A stretch of 64,000 bases of DNA from CAVTTH01 sp963737545 (GTDB lineage Bacteria; Verrucomicrobiota; Verrucomicrobiia; Chthoniobacterales; UBA10450), in NCBI GenBank assembly GCA_963737545.1, contig CAVTTH010000003.1:62001-126000 (forward strand), in the 5' to 3' direction. Of the stretch, positions 16,336 to 24,108 are shown one piece after another (positions within the stretch are counted from its first letter, which is position 1; each line of letters begins with the position of its first letter). Under the pieces are notes generated by a model. It was given only the letters and a program-made list of their open reading frames with translations. It ran no database searches and had not been told where the DNA came from. A program made the translations under genes and the position numbers.

Positions 16336-16644
16336 CTACGGCTCGCGACCGAGGTTAGTGTCTTTACTGTCGAGTTCGTCATTCTTAAACGTGATGATCG
16401 CAAAATTCTTTCCGTCTTCGTAGCGATACGTCGTCTTTTTGAAGATGACCATGTCCTTGGTTTCGACCGAGGTCGGCGCCCCGAGAATGCGTTGCACCTG
16501 GGATTTGCTCATCCCGAGCGTGACTTGATCATAATTGGCCGGGGTCAATTTCGAACCCGAGAACGGATTCCGGCTGCAGCCTAACGAGACCATCATCAGC
16601 GCGGCCGTCAGGGCCAGGAAAGGCCGCAGTTTCGCTTGCTTCAT
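16336..16644 (-). CDS. small BamE/SmpA-like lipoprotein (paralogue)
   Basis: 102 residues. Signal peptide with lipobox S-L-G-C at residue ~23, then L-T-P-A-N-Y-D-Q-V-T-L-G-M-S-K-S-Q-V-Q-R-I-L-G-A-P-T-S, K-T-T-Y-R-Y-E-D-G-K and I-I-T-F-K-N-D-E-L. It aligns along its whole length with the downstream lipoprotein (G-M-S-K-x-Q-V-x-x-I-L-G-x-P-T-S in both), so the pair arose by tandem duplication. 7 bp downstream of nuoD, hence surely co-transcribed with complex I. No known complex I role for such lipoproteins; the association may be only transcriptional. Confidence 0.78.
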   Translation of the reverse strand: MKQAKLRPFLALTAALMMVSLGCSRNPFSGSKLTPANYDQVTLGMSKSQVQRILGAPTSVETKDMVIFKKTTYRYEDGKNFAIITFKNDELDSKDTNLGREP

Positions 16645-16651
16645 ACGCGCA

Positions 16652-17908
16652 TTATCTGTCGCATTCCCCCATCACGAAGTCCAGACTGCCGAGCACGGCG
16701 ACGATGTCACTCATCATGCAACCGGGCAGAATTTCCGGCAGAATGCTCAAATTCACGAATGATGGGGCGCGAATCTTCAGCCGGTGCGGCACGCCGCCGC
16801 CTTTGCTGTTGATGTAAAAGCCGAGTTCGCCTTTCGGATTTTCCGCTGCGAAATAGATTTCGCCGGGCGGCGCGTCGAGACCTTCGGTTACGACAATAAA
16901 GTGATGGATCAGTTCCTCCATTTTGGTCATGACGTGCGACTTCGGCGGCTGCATGTTTTTCCAATCAACCACGTTGATTGGTCCGTCCGGTAAACCGGCA
17001 ATTACCTGCCGCAGGATGCGCACACTTTGCCGCATCTCTTCGATCCGAACGAGGTAGCGATCGTAACAATCGCCCGCGCTTCCGACCACAACCTCGAAGT
17101 CGTACTTGTCGTAATCGAGATAGGGATGTTTCCGGCGAAGATCGTGTTCCACGCCGCTCCCACGCAAGTTCGGACCCGAAAGTGCGTAGGCAATCGCGCG
17201 GTCCTTCGGAATGATGCCGATGTCTTTCGTGCGATCGACGAAAATGCGGTTTCGCGTTAAGAGTTTATCGATTTCATCGAGCTGCGGGATGAAGTCATCG
17301 AGAAATTTCTCGAGCTGAGGAATGAAAGTCGGAGGTAGATCGCGGATTTGACCACCGACGCGCGTGTACGAGGTGGTGAAACGCGCGCCCGTCAGTAGCT
17401 CGAACAAATTGTAGAGCTTCTCTCGCTCGGTGAAGGTGTAGAGAAACACAGTCATGGCCCCGAGATCGAGCGCCATCGCGCCGAGGCCGAGCAGATGTGA
17501 AGAGATGCGCGATGTTTCGCAACAGATGACGCGGATGGCTTTGCCGCGCGGAGGAAGTTCCCAACCCATCAGCTTTTCCACCGCCAGCGCGAAGGCCACG
17601 TTGTTCGAAAGCGGCGCGATGTAATCGAGCCGGTCGGTGTACGGCACAAACTGGTTGTACTGCATGTTCTCGGCGATCTTCTCATCGCCGCGATGCAGAA
17701 AACCGACATCGGGCGTCGCCTTGGTCACGACCTCGCCATCGAGCTCGAGGACGAGCCGAAGAACCCCGTGCGTGGCCGGATGCGAGGGCCCCATGTTAAG
17801 CACCATTTTCTCGCCGATCTCGGAGCTCTCTTCGCGCAACTTTGCGTCAGCCGCGGCCAAGCGGGTCGGAGCATCGGGAGATTCAATTTCGCGTGTCGTG
17901 AAAGCCAT
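16652..17908 (-). CDS. nuoD: NADH-quinone oxidoreductase subunit D
   Basis: 418 residues, standard NuoD not fused to NuoC. The 49-kDa-type subunit that forms the quinone pocket with NuoB and NuoH. Motifs: N-M-G-P-S-H-P-A-T-H-G-V-L-R (quinone-site His), P-D-V-G-F-L-H-R-G-x-E-K, E-x4-R-I-S-S-H-L-L-G-L-G, a central P-N-L-R-G-S-G and the C-terminal P-S-F-V-N-L-S-I-L-P-x-x-L-x-G-x-M-x-x-D-x-V-A-V-L-G-S-L-D. First gene of this nuo cluster. nuoA, B and C, normally just upstream, are absent: the upstream neighbour is divergent. Confidence 0.96.
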   Translation of the reverse strand: MAFTTREIESPDAPTRLAAADAKLREESSEIGEKMVLNMGPSHPATHGVLRLVLELDGEVVTKATPDVGFLHRGDEKIAENMQYNQFVPYTDRLDYIAPLSNNVAFALAVEKLMGWELPPRGKAIRVICCETSRISSHLLGLGAMALDLGAMTVFLYTFTEREKLYNLFELLTGARFTTSYTRVGGQIRDLPPTFIPQLEKFLDDFIPQLDEIDKLLTRNRIFVDRTKDIGIIPKDRAIAYALSGPNLRGSGVEHDLRRKHPYLDYDKYDFEVVVGSAGDCYDRYLVRIEEMRQSVRILRQVIAGLPDGPINVVDWKNMQPPKSHVMTKMEELIHHFIVVTEGLDAPPGEIYFAAENPKGELGFYINSKGGGVPHRLKIRAPSFVNLSILPEILPGCMMSDIVAVLGSLDFVMGECDR

Positions 17909-18044
17909 GGCGGAACCTGCGACTATGCTGGCGAGAGGGCATCGCCGCGCAAGAGTAAAGTGCGCCTCGCATCCGAGTATTCCTTGCGCTCACGACTTCG
18001 ATTTTGCATGGTTACCGCATGAACGTAACTTCATCGTTCACGCT
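17909..18044. promoter_or_regulatory. divergent intergenic region upstream of nuoD and of a plus-strand small gene
   Basis: 136 bp between the nuoD start (minus) and the ATG at 18045 (plus). By position it must hold the promoter for the ~13-kb nuo operon, since no transcript could enter from upstream. I cannot assign -10/-35 boxes with confidence, and no obvious operator palindrome is visible. Confidence 0.4.
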
Positions 18045-18308
18045 ATGATCGAACTGGAAGTTTACGCCGCCGGAGTCCGTGACTTGAGCAAGATCCTGGA
18101 ACTCGATCACGAGCTCGAGGCCGTTCCGGGCCTGCATTACAAGGTCGATAGCAATCACGACCTGGTTTACATGGAACTCGAAGAGCCGGTCATCACTTTC
18201 CGGGAAATTCGAGCCATCTTTCGCCGGCTCGGATTTGAGCCGCGATTTATCGGCGCAGTTCCACCTGAACTGCGGCCCAAAGTAAAAACGCAGATTATCA
18301 GTCAATAG
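18045..18308 (+). CDS. small conserved-looking protein, hypothetical
   Basis: 87 residues from the ATG at 18045; the much longer open frame upstream is antisense to nuoD and rejected. Composition is that of a folded alpha/beta protein: I-E-L-E-V-Y-A, H-Y-K-V-D-S-N-H-D-L-V-Y-M-E-L-E-E, then I-T-F-R-E-I-R-A-I-F-R-R-L-G-F-E-P-R-F-I-G. This pattern of strands and one helix is reminiscent of ferredoxin-like folds such as ACT or HMA domains, but no metal-binding Cys is present and no family is claimed. It lies 49 bp upstream of mlaE and may be co-transcribed with it. Confidence 0.6.
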   Translation: MIELEVYAAGVRDLSKILELDHELEAVPGLHYKVDSNHDLVYMELEEPVITFREIRAIFRRLGFEPRFIGAVPPELRPKVKTQIISQ

Positions 18309-18357
18309 GCGCGGCAAACTTCTTCACCGCCATAGCGCCCGTTCGCGAACCGCTCAG

Positions 18358-19152
18358 ATGTTTGATCGATTCTTTTCGGGACTAGGCGGAGCCGTTCTTT
18401 CCTTCCTGCGATACCTCGGCGAAATCGTGATCCTCGCAGGCGAAACATTTGCTTCCATTTTCACACGCAGGCTTCGGTGGCGGCTCTTTCTTCGACAGGT
18501 CGTCGAGATCGGTTTGAATTCCCAATTGGTCGTTATTATCACCGGCTGCTTCACTGGGGCCGTTTTCGCCGCGCAAACTTTCTTTCAATTCAACAAACTC
18601 GGCATGGGCTCTGCCGTCGGCGCCGTGGTTTCGGTTTCGCTCTGCCGCGAACTCGGTCCCGTTCTGGCGGGACTCATGGTCACCGGCCGCGTCGGCGCAG
18701 CAATGTCGGCCGAGATCGGAACCATGAAAGTCACTGAGCAAATCGATGCGCTCCGCGCTCTGGCCGTGCATCCGGTCGACTACCTGGTCGTCCCGCGAGC
18801 GCTGGCCATGATGATCTCGATGCCATTGCTCGTGACCGAGTGCATCGCCTTCGGAATCGCCACCGGCTATTTCGTGGCCATCTCTTTGCTCGGCGTCAAC
18901 GGTCCCTACTACATGGCGAACATGGTGCGTTGGACGCAAACCCGCGACATCATCATGGGACTTTCGAAAGCTTTTTGTTTCGCCATCCTGATTGTTTTTA
19001 TCAGTTGCCACAAAGGACTGAACGCGGAAGAGGGCGCCGTCGGTGTGGGCAAAGCAACGACGCAGGCGGTGGTCGACGCATCGCTTGCCATCCTGATTTT
19101 CAATTTCTTCCTCACCATGATGTTGAACATCTTTTTCCCGGCGGGCTACTAG
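18358..19152 (+). CDS. mlaE: MlaE-family ABC transporter permease (lipid transport)
   Basis: 264 residues, five to six TM helices, inner membrane. Family motifs: a G-x3-A-V-F-A-A-Q-T-F-F-Q-F stretch, the R-E-L-G-P-V-L-A-G-L-M-V-T-G-R-V-G-A-A-M-S-A-E-I-G-T-M signature and V-T-E-Q-I-D-A-L-R-A-L-A-V-H-P-V-D-Y-L-V-V-P-R, which contacts the ATPase. MlaE works with MlaF and MlaD to move phospholipids between the membranes and keep the outer leaflet asymmetric. Followed by mlaF (14 bp) and an MCE gene, the classic order. Confidence 0.92.
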   Translation: MFDRFFSGLGGAVLSFLRYLGEIVILAGETFASIFTRRLRWRLFLRQVVEIGLNSQLVVIITGCFTGAVFAAQTFFQFNKLGMGSAVGAVVSVSLCRELGPVLAGLMVTGRVGAAMSAEIGTMKVTEQIDALRALAVHPVDYLVVPRALAMMISMPLLVTECIAFGIATGYFVAISLLGVNGPYYMANMVRWTQTRDIIMGLSKAFCFAILIVFISCHKGLNAEEGAVGVGKATTQAVVDASLAILIFNFFLTMMLNIFFPAGY

Positions 19153-19166
19153 TTGATCGACCGAAA

Positions 19167-19985
19167 ATGACCCAAGATCCCGCCGCGCCTGGTCCGCCAT
19201 TGAATGCCGAGCGAACTCTTTCGCGGTCCAGGGCCCAAACCGGAATGATTGCCGTGCGTGGCCTAACGAAACGGCTCGGAGGCCAGGAAGTCTTGCGCGG
19301 CGTCGATTTGCTCGTCGAGGCCGGCAAGACTTTGGTTATCATCGGTCGCAGCGGCGCCGGAAAAAGCGTGCTCCTCAAACATCTCGTCGGACTGATGAAG
19401 CCGGACGCGGGCGAAATCTGGATTGACGGACATGACATCATCGGACTAAGCGAACGGAAACTCGCTCCGCTTCGTCGAAAGGTGGGCATCCTCTTTCAAG
19501 GCGGCGCGCTCTTTGATTCGATGACGGTGGAAGAAAACATCGCCTTCCCTTTGCACGAAACCGGCGAACGCGATCCGGAGGTGATTGCGCAACGGGTGCG
19601 CGAGATGCTGGAGGTGATCGAGCTCGAAGGGCAGGAGGACAAGATGCCGGTGAACTTGAGTGGCGGAATGAAAAAACGTGTTGGCCTGGCGCGCGCCATC
19701 ATTCGGCGCCCTTCCTGCGTTCTCTACGACGAACCAACCTCGGGCCTCGATCCCGTCGTTTCAGACAGCATCAATCGGTTGATCCGGCGCCTGCAGGAGC
19801 ATTTTCAGGTGACGAGCGTTGTCGTAACCCACGACATGAAGAGCGCGGTCCATGTCGCGGATCACATCGCTTACTTGCACGAAGGCCGGATTTATTTCCA
19901 TGGCGCAGCGGAGGAATTGCAGCGTTCCGATGACCGGCTGATCCAGGATTTCCTCCTCGGCCGTTCGGAAGATGCCGAAAAATAG
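19167..19985 (+). CDS. mlaF: MlaF-family ABC transporter ATP-binding protein
   Basis: 272 residues from ATG 19167; the open frame begins much earlier, but that part overlaps mlaE. Walker A G-R-S-G-A-G-K-S, Q-loop L-F-Q-G-G-A-L-F (the extended G-G form typical of MlaF/TtgA2-type ATPases), signature L-S-G-G-M-K-K-R, Walker B C-V-L-Y-D-E-P-T-S-G-L-D-P, and H-loop V-T-H-D. It energises the MlaE/MlaD lipid transporter from the cytosolic side. A proline-rich ~25-residue N-terminal extension precedes the ABC core. Confidence 0.93.
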   Translation: MTQDPAAPGPPLNAERTLSRSRAQTGMIAVRGLTKRLGGQEVLRGVDLLVEAGKTLVIIGRSGAGKSVLLKHLVGLMKPDAGEIWIDGHDIIGLSERKLAPLRRKVGILFQGGALFDSMTVEENIAFPLHETGERDPEVIAQRVREMLEVIELEGQEDKMPVNLSGGMKKRVGLARAIIRRPSCVLYDEPTSGLDPVVSDSINRLIRRLQEHFQVTSVVVTHDMKSAVHVADHIAYLHEGRIYFHGAAEELQRSDDRLIQDFLLGRSEDAEK

Positions 19986-20001
19986 AGTGGGCGAGTCTGT
20001 C

Positions 20002-20077
20002 TGTAGCCGTTTCGCTGTGCGAAGCGCGCCCGCAGGCGACGAAAGACAGAAACGCTTCGCGCAGCGAAGCGGCCACA
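20002..20077. repeat. imperfect inverted repeat in mlaF-mlaD spacer
   Basis: Left arm 20002-20026 (TGTAGCCGTTTCGCTGTGCG...) and right arm 20053-20077 are reverse complements with three mismatches over 25 bp, around a 26-bp centre. A transcript would form a strong hairpin between the ATPase and MCE genes, possibly tuning their stoichiometry. The TGTAGC/GCNACA ends resemble the palindromes at 23263 and 24109. Confidence 0.75.
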
Positions 20078-20122
20078 GGATTTGCACGAAAAGCGGTGGC
20101 AATTTTTGGCGTTGCATTGACT

Positions 20123-21040
20123 ATGACGAAGCCTATGAGCCAGCGCGAAAGAGGTCTCGAAGCAAAGGTAGGGGCGTTCGTTTTTGTCGGCCTTGCCATT
20201 CTCGCCGCGCTCGTTGTCCAGTTCGGACGACTGGGCGAAGGCCTCAAAACCTATTATGCGCTGACGGTACAGTTTCCCGATGCGAGCGGTCTGTTGAAGG
20301 GCTCGGACGTTCTTTTTGCCGGAGCGAAAATCGGAAATGTTTCGGGCGGACCGAAGATCGCTCCGGGCGGCCAGGGTGTCGCGGTACCACTTCGCATTTA
20401 CGATTACGTGAAAATCCCAACCGGCAGCAAGTTCACGGTCGGAAGTTCCGGCTTGCTCGGCGATCGCTTCGTCGCAGTGACGATGCCATCGGGTAAACCG
20501 GCATCATATCTTCAGAAGAATGCGGTCATCGCGGGCGCACGCGAGACTGGGCTGGATGACATCACCCGCGAAGGCGATCTCCTGATCAAGGATTTGCGCG
20601 GGACAGTGCAAAATATCAATACGACCGTCACTCGCCTGAACGACCAGGCATTATCGCCTGGCACCTTGGAAAATTTGAGGACGACTGTCGAGCACTTGAG
20701 TCAAACCACCGGCTCGTTCGAGGAATCGTCGAAAAAGATCGACGGCGTTCTCGACAAGGCCGACAGCACCATGACGTCGGCGAAAAAAGCAGCCGACGAT
20801 TTGCAGGGAGCGATGGTGGAAGCGCAAAAATTGCTTCGCGAAGCGACCAAGGGAAACGGGCTTCTCGCCACCATCTTGACCAACCAACAACTGGCCAGAG
20901 ACTTGCAAGCGCTGATCAGCAACATGCGCAGCCACGGCATTGTCTTCTACCGGGATAGCGCGGCCAAAGAAGAAGCCGCTCGCGCGGCGGCTGCGCCTAA
21001 CCAGAGCCCGGCACCGCGCCGCAAAACCCGACCACGATGA
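20123..21040 (+). CDS. mlaD: MCE (MlaD-like) lipid-binding protein
   Basis: 305 residues from ATG 20123; an alternative ATG lies at 20135. One N-terminal TM helix (residues ~18-35: V-G-A-F-V-F-V-G-L-A-I-L-A-A-L). An MCE domain follows, with Y-A-L-T-V-Q-F-P-D-A-S-G-L-L-K-G-S-D-V, then G-A-K-I-G-N-V and the strand V-G-S-S-G-L-L-G-D-R-F-V. The second half is a long coiled-coil region (T-V-x-x-L-N-x-x-A, S-S-K-K-I-D-G-V-L-D-K-A-D), as in longer MCE proteins that form tubes or rings. Periplasmic, inner-membrane anchored, partner of MlaE and MlaF. Its stop overlaps the next start by 4 nt. Confidence 0.9.
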   Translation: MTKPMSQRERGLEAKVGAFVFVGLAILAALVVQFGRLGEGLKTYYALTVQFPDASGLLKGSDVLFAGAKIGNVSGGPKIAPGGQGVAVPLRIYDYVKIPTGSKFTVGSSGLLGDRFVAVTMPSGKPASYLQKNAVIAGARETGLDDITREGDLLIKDLRGTVQNINTTVTRLNDQALSPGTLENLRTTVEHLSQTTGSFEESSKKIDGVLDKADSTMTSAKKAADDLQGAMVEAQKLLREATKGNGLLATILTNQQLARDLQALISNMRSHGIVFYRDSAAKEEAARAAAAPNQSPAPRRKTRPR

Positions 21041-22059
21041 CACCACTCTTCACCGTCAATTTGCTGCGCATCCTCTTCGTCACGTTCTGCACCACAGTCG
21101 GGATCATGGCTTCGCATGAGATTCTCAATAATCCGATCCCGGGGGCCGTTCTCGGCCTGCTCTTCGGTCTCCTCGTTGTCCTCGCCGACCGTTTGCTCAA
21201 GGGCGTTTCGTTGCGCGCATTTTCTTCGGCCACGCTTGGACTCTTGCTCGGATTATTTTTCGCCAACCTGCTTATCGCCTCCGACGTTTTGCGCTACCTG
21301 CCCGAGACGACGCAGTGGACCATTCGATTGATTACCTACTGCACCTTCGGTTACTTCGGCATGATGCTCGCCATGCGCAGCAACCGCGACGAATTCTCGC
21401 TCATCATTCCCTATGTCCGTTTCGCCCGGGAAACGACCCAGCACGAGCCGCTCCTGCTCGACACCAACGTCATCATCGATGGCCGCATCGCCGATCTCTG
21501 CGCCACCGGTTTTCTCAGCCGGCTGCTCATCGTCCCGCGCTTTGTTTTGGAGGAATTGCAAACCCTGGCCGATTCGCATGACCCGCTCAAACGCGAACGC
21601 GGCCGGCGCGGCCTCGAGATTTTGAATCAAATGCAAAGCGATCGGAAATTGGACCTGACCATTCACGAAGGCGCCGATGATTCGTCAACGCCGGTCGATG
21701 CCCGGCTTGTTCATACGGCGAAGTTGCTTCAGGCGCGTCTGCTCACGAACGATCAGGCGCTTTGTCAGGTCGCCCGGCTTCAACGAGTGCGGGCGCTGAA
21801 CCTGGCCGATCTCGCCCGCGCCCTGCGGCCTTCAGTCTCTGCCGGCGACGAACTGGAACTTCACCTGACGAAAGAGGGACGCGAACCGCATCAAGCCGTC
21901 GGTTACCTCTCCGACGGCACGATGATCGTGGTAAACCACGCGCGGCAGCAGCTGGGCAAAACCGCCACGGTGGTCGTTGGGAGCGCGCTTCAGACTGGTG
22001 CCGGTCGTTTGATTTTTGCGGAGCTAAAAGGAAACACTTCCGCGTCCGCTGCCAGCTGA
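21037..22059 (+). CDS. PIN and TRAM domain membrane protein (YacL-like)
   Basis: 340 residues. Four hydrophobic helices in residues ~1-115, then a PIN-like nuclease domain with acidic residues in L-L-D-T-N-V-I-I-D-G-R-I-A-D (residue ~140), V-L-E-E-L, V-D-A-R-L-V and L-L-T-N-D. The C-terminal ~60 residues form a TRAM domain (G-Y-L-S-D-G-T-M-I-V-V-N). This matches the YacL/PRC-PIN-TRAM family, suggested to be membrane-associated RNases. Overlaps the MCE gene by ATGA, so it is translated with the mla genes; a functional link is not established. Confidence 0.88.
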   Translation: MTPLFTVNLLRILFVTFCTTVGIMASHEILNNPIPGAVLGLLFGLLVVLADRLLKGVSLRAFSSATLGLLLGLFFANLLIASDVLRYLPETTQWTIRLITYCTFGYFGMMLAMRSNRDEFSLIIPYVRFARETTQHEPLLLDTNVIIDGRIADLCATGFLSRLLIVPRFVLEELQTLADSHDPLKRERGRRGLEILNQMQSDRKLDLTIHEGADDSSTPVDARLVHTAKLLQARLLTNDQALCQVARLQRVRALNLADLARALRPSVSAGDELELHLTKEGREPHQAVGYLSDGTMIVVNHARQQLGKTATVVVGSALQTGAGRLIFAELKGNTSASAAS

Positions 22060-22120
22060 ATGCGAATCCGCCTGGAAATCCATGAGGTACGAACACGCCG
22101 ACAAGTCCTCCGATTCCTAG

Positions 22121-22143
22121 TTAGACGACAATTTTTCGTCTAA
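22121..22143 (+). terminator. possible hairpin after the mla/PIN operon
   Basis: TTAGACGA (22121-22128) and TCGTCTAA (22136-22143) are perfect inverted repeats around a 7-nt T-rich loop, about 60 bp past the PIN/TRAM stop. The stem is short and AT-moderate, and there is no U-tract after it, so terminator function is only a possibility. Confidence 0.35.
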
Positions 22144-22242
22144 TTCTCGTTAGGTCGACACCTTTTCGGGATGGAACGCGATGAAGGAGCAAGTCGACGC
22201 AATAACAAAGAATGATCACCCGAGCGATGGCGTGACGAAACG

Positions 22243-22839
22243 ATGCCAAACCCTCATTCTTGCGTAACGATCCACATGGCGGCGAGCCTCGACGGCTTCA
22301 TCGCTCGAAAGGACGGAAACGTCGACTGGATGGAAACGTCCGACGAATTCGCAGGCGGGGAGACGATGGACCCCGAATTCGTCGAGGCGTTCCTCAAGAC
22401 GATCGACTGCTACGTCATGGGATCGCGAACCTATGAGACCGCGCTTCGTTTTGAAGCCCAGGGGCTGGGATGGGCATACGGCGACAAACCCACCTTCGTT
22501 CTCACTCGTCGCGATCTGCCGCGAACTCGGGATACGGTCGAGTTCCACTCCGGCGATCTTGCCCAATTCGTGAATGGGCGCCTGCGCCCCGCGTTCGGCA
22601 GCATCTGGTTTGTTGGAGGCGGTGCGGTTTCCGGCGAATGCCTTCGGCTCGGGCTGGCCGACGAAGTGCGCTATTCGATCCTGCCGATCTTGATTGGCGA
22701 TGGGATACGATTCTTCGAGAAGCTCGACCGAGACATCGCCCTCCATCTGGCAGAGGTCAAAGCCTACAAGAGCGGTACGGTCGCGCTTCGTTACGAGGTG
22801 CAAGGACATCGCTGCGAGTCACGGAACGTCGAGTCGTGA
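22243..22839 (+). CDS. dihydrofolate reductase-family protein (RibD C-terminal domain)
   Basis: 198 residues. RibD_C/DHFR-like fold: start V-T-I-H-M-A-A-S-L-D-G-F-I-A-R-K-D-G-N-V-D-W-M, then the NADPH-binding stretch C-Y-V-M-G-S-R-T-Y-E, T-F-V-L-T-R-R, and the C-terminal I-W-F-V-G-G-G-A-V-S-G-E-C-L-R-L-G-L-A-D-E-V-R-Y-S-I-L-P-I-L-I-G-D-G. Stand-alone members of this family are common and mostly uncharacterised reductases; the riboflavin gene set is not nearby. Cytosolic. The ATG is chosen because the family start motif begins eight residues after it. Confidence 0.85.
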   Translation: MPNPHSCVTIHMAASLDGFIARKDGNVDWMETSDEFAGGETMDPEFVEAFLKTIDCYVMGSRTYETALRFEAQGLGWAYGDKPTFVLTRRDLPRTRDTVEFHSGDLAQFVNGRLRPAFGSIWFVGGGAVSGECLRLGLADEVRYSILPILIGDGIRFFEKLDRDIALHLAEVKAYKSGTVALRYEVQGHRCESRNVES

Positions 22840-22877
22840 GCATTTGTCGTTAGGATCATTTCATTGGTGAACTTCTT

Positions 22878-23258
22878 ATGAACGAACCACAACCTTATCC
22901 GTACGCGACTTACCTCGATATCAAATACCCCGCGCTCGAGGTGGTGGACGTTCCTTCCCTGGTGAAAGCCTGCACCCACAAGTGGTACAATCAGACGCTC
23001 TGCCAAGTGAACGATTCGGTCGTTCGCCTGGGCGTGCTGCAGGGCGAGTACCACTGGCATAAACACGATGCCGACGATGAATTCTTCTTTGTTCTGGAAG
23101 GGCGTTTCCTCATCGATCTCGAAGATCGCTCGGTCGAATTGCGTCCACAAGAGGGATTCGTGGTTCCAAAGGGCATCGTCCATCGCACCCGGGCCCCGGA
23201 ACGAGCGGTTATTCTGATGGTCGAAACCGCGTCCATAGTGCCCACCGGTGATGTCTGA
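22878..23258 (+). CDS. cupin-domain protein
   Basis: 126 residues. Single cupin barrel: motif 1 E-Y-H-W-H-K-H-D-A-D-D-E-F-F-F-V-L-E-G (metal ligands His, His, Glu) and motif 2 P-K-G-I-V-H-R-T-R-A-P (third His). Such small cupins bind a divalent metal; substrates range widely and none can be inferred here. It follows the DHFR-like gene by 38 bp on the same strand and is convergent with the nucleotidyltransferase across a palindromic repeat. Confidence 0.85.
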   Translation: MNEPQPYPYATYLDIKYPALEVVDVPSLVKACTHKWYNQTLCQVNDSVVRLGVLQGEYHWHKHDADDEFFFVLEGRFLIDLEDRSVELRPQEGFVVPKGIVHRTRAPERAVILMVETASIVPTGDV

Positions 23259-23262
23259 CCCG

Positions 23263-23336
23263 GCCAAGCAATTGTAGCGGCGGTCTCTGACCATCGCACA
23301 CTAACAAAGATTCGGCGGTCAGAGACCGCCGCTACA
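23263..23336. repeat. palindromic repeat, copy 1 (downstream of nucleotidyltransferase module)
   Basis: Starts GCCAAGCAATTG, then the stem TGTAGCGGCGGTCTCTGACC, a central loop, and the reverse-complement stem ending CCGCCGCTACA. The element at 24109-24183 is a direct copy, including the non-palindromic flank GCCAAGCAATTG. It lies between the convergent cupin and nucleotidyltransferase genes. A half copy of the stem occurs at 55335-55358. Confidence 0.9.
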
Positions 23337-23362
23337 GACCGATGCCGTCGTCGCGCAACGCG

Positions 23363-23881
23363 TTATACCTTCGGCGGCTCTTCGCTGCGTGCGCGAAAAT
23401 GTTCCTCCAAGAACATAAGATCCTCGACGTCTTTGGCACGCCGCGTCGGTTTTTTCGTGCGCCAAAGCAGCCGCGGCGATGCGAACGGGATCGGCACCCC
23501 CTGCACACTGCGAACCACAATTTCTTTGGCCGCTTCATCGTACTCGATTCCACAGGCCGATTTCATGAGATCGACCATGATCTCATCTCCAACGCGAACG
23601 ACGCCATAGTGCGAGACCTCGCCAGGCTTTAGTTCGCGGACGGCCTTGTCCGGGAGGACTTCGAGTGCCTTGTAAACGAGCGCCTCGTTTTCCAGGGATG
23701 TCTCGATCAACAAATCGACATCGGCGGTTGTCCTGGCAAACCCAGCGACGATGATCGCGAAGCCACCGATGACAATGTACTTGGCACCCAACTCGTTTAG
23801 TTTGCGACAAACTGCGACGAGATCAGCTTCCTCGGGGGCGCGCGTGGTCAGTTCTTCCGCGGGCGGCGACGGCTCATCCAT
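23363..23881 (-). CDS. nucleotidyltransferase-fold protein (MNT/AbiEii-like)
   Basis: 172 residues from ATG 23881; a GTG at 23893 adds four codons. The pol-beta/MNT nucleotidyltransferase core is visible: Y-I-V-I-G-G-F-A-I-I-V-A-G-F-A-R-T-T-A-D-V-D-L-L-I, where G-G starts the helix and D-V-D supplies catalytic metal ligands. A second-domain segment E-I-M-V-D-L-M-K-S follows. Relatives act as minimal nucleotidyltransferases or as the toxin/antitoxin half of paired modules. The start overlaps the end of the small upstream gene by about 34 bp, as expected for a two-gene module. The pair is bracketed by identical palindromic repeats. Confidence 0.78.
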   Translation of the reverse strand: MDEPSPPAEELTTRAPEEADLVAVCRKLNELGAKYIVIGGFAIIVAGFARTTADVDLLIETSLENEALVYKALEVLPDKAVRELKPGEVSHYGVVRVGDEIMVDLMKSACGIEYDEAAKEIVVRSVQGVPIPFASPRLLWRTKKPTRRAKDVEDLMFLEEHFRARSEEPPKV

Positions 23882-24075
23882 TTCAGCAACCACTCGTCGG
23901 CTTCTTCATGCGTCTTAAACCGGAAAACACCTGTAGGGCAAATTCCCTCAAGGTGACTTTGAAGATCATTGACGGTTTTCTGCAAGTTCATGGCTGTCGT
24001 GAACGCGTCAGCGGCGGACCGTTGTCGTCCAACCGTTTTGCCGATGTTCTCTCCAACGTTAACGACTGGTTCCAT
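23848..24075 (-). CDS. small partner protein of the nucleotidyltransferase
   Basis: 75 residues from ATG 24075; a longer frame runs to 24150 through the repeat and is less likely. The C-terminal half has G-V-F-R-F-K-T-H-E-E-A-D-E-W-L-L-K-W-M, a pattern seen in short proteins encoded just before nucleotidyltransferase-fold genes, then a basic tail. The overlap with the downstream start suggests obligate co-translation, as in toxin-antitoxin pairs. Which protein would be toxic cannot be told from sequence. Confidence 0.65.
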   Translation of the reverse strand: MEPVVNVGENIGKTVGRQRSAADAFTTAMNLQKTVNDLQSHLEGICPTGVFRFKTHEEADEWLLKWMSRRRPRKN

Positions 24076-24108
24076 ATTCGTTTGAAGTTCGCATGTTCCG
24101 AGCTTCGA

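Noticed and set aside
22121..22143. Perfect 8-bp inverted repeat as a phage att site
   Set aside because: No integrase or second copy in the window; a simple hairpin is the more economical reading.
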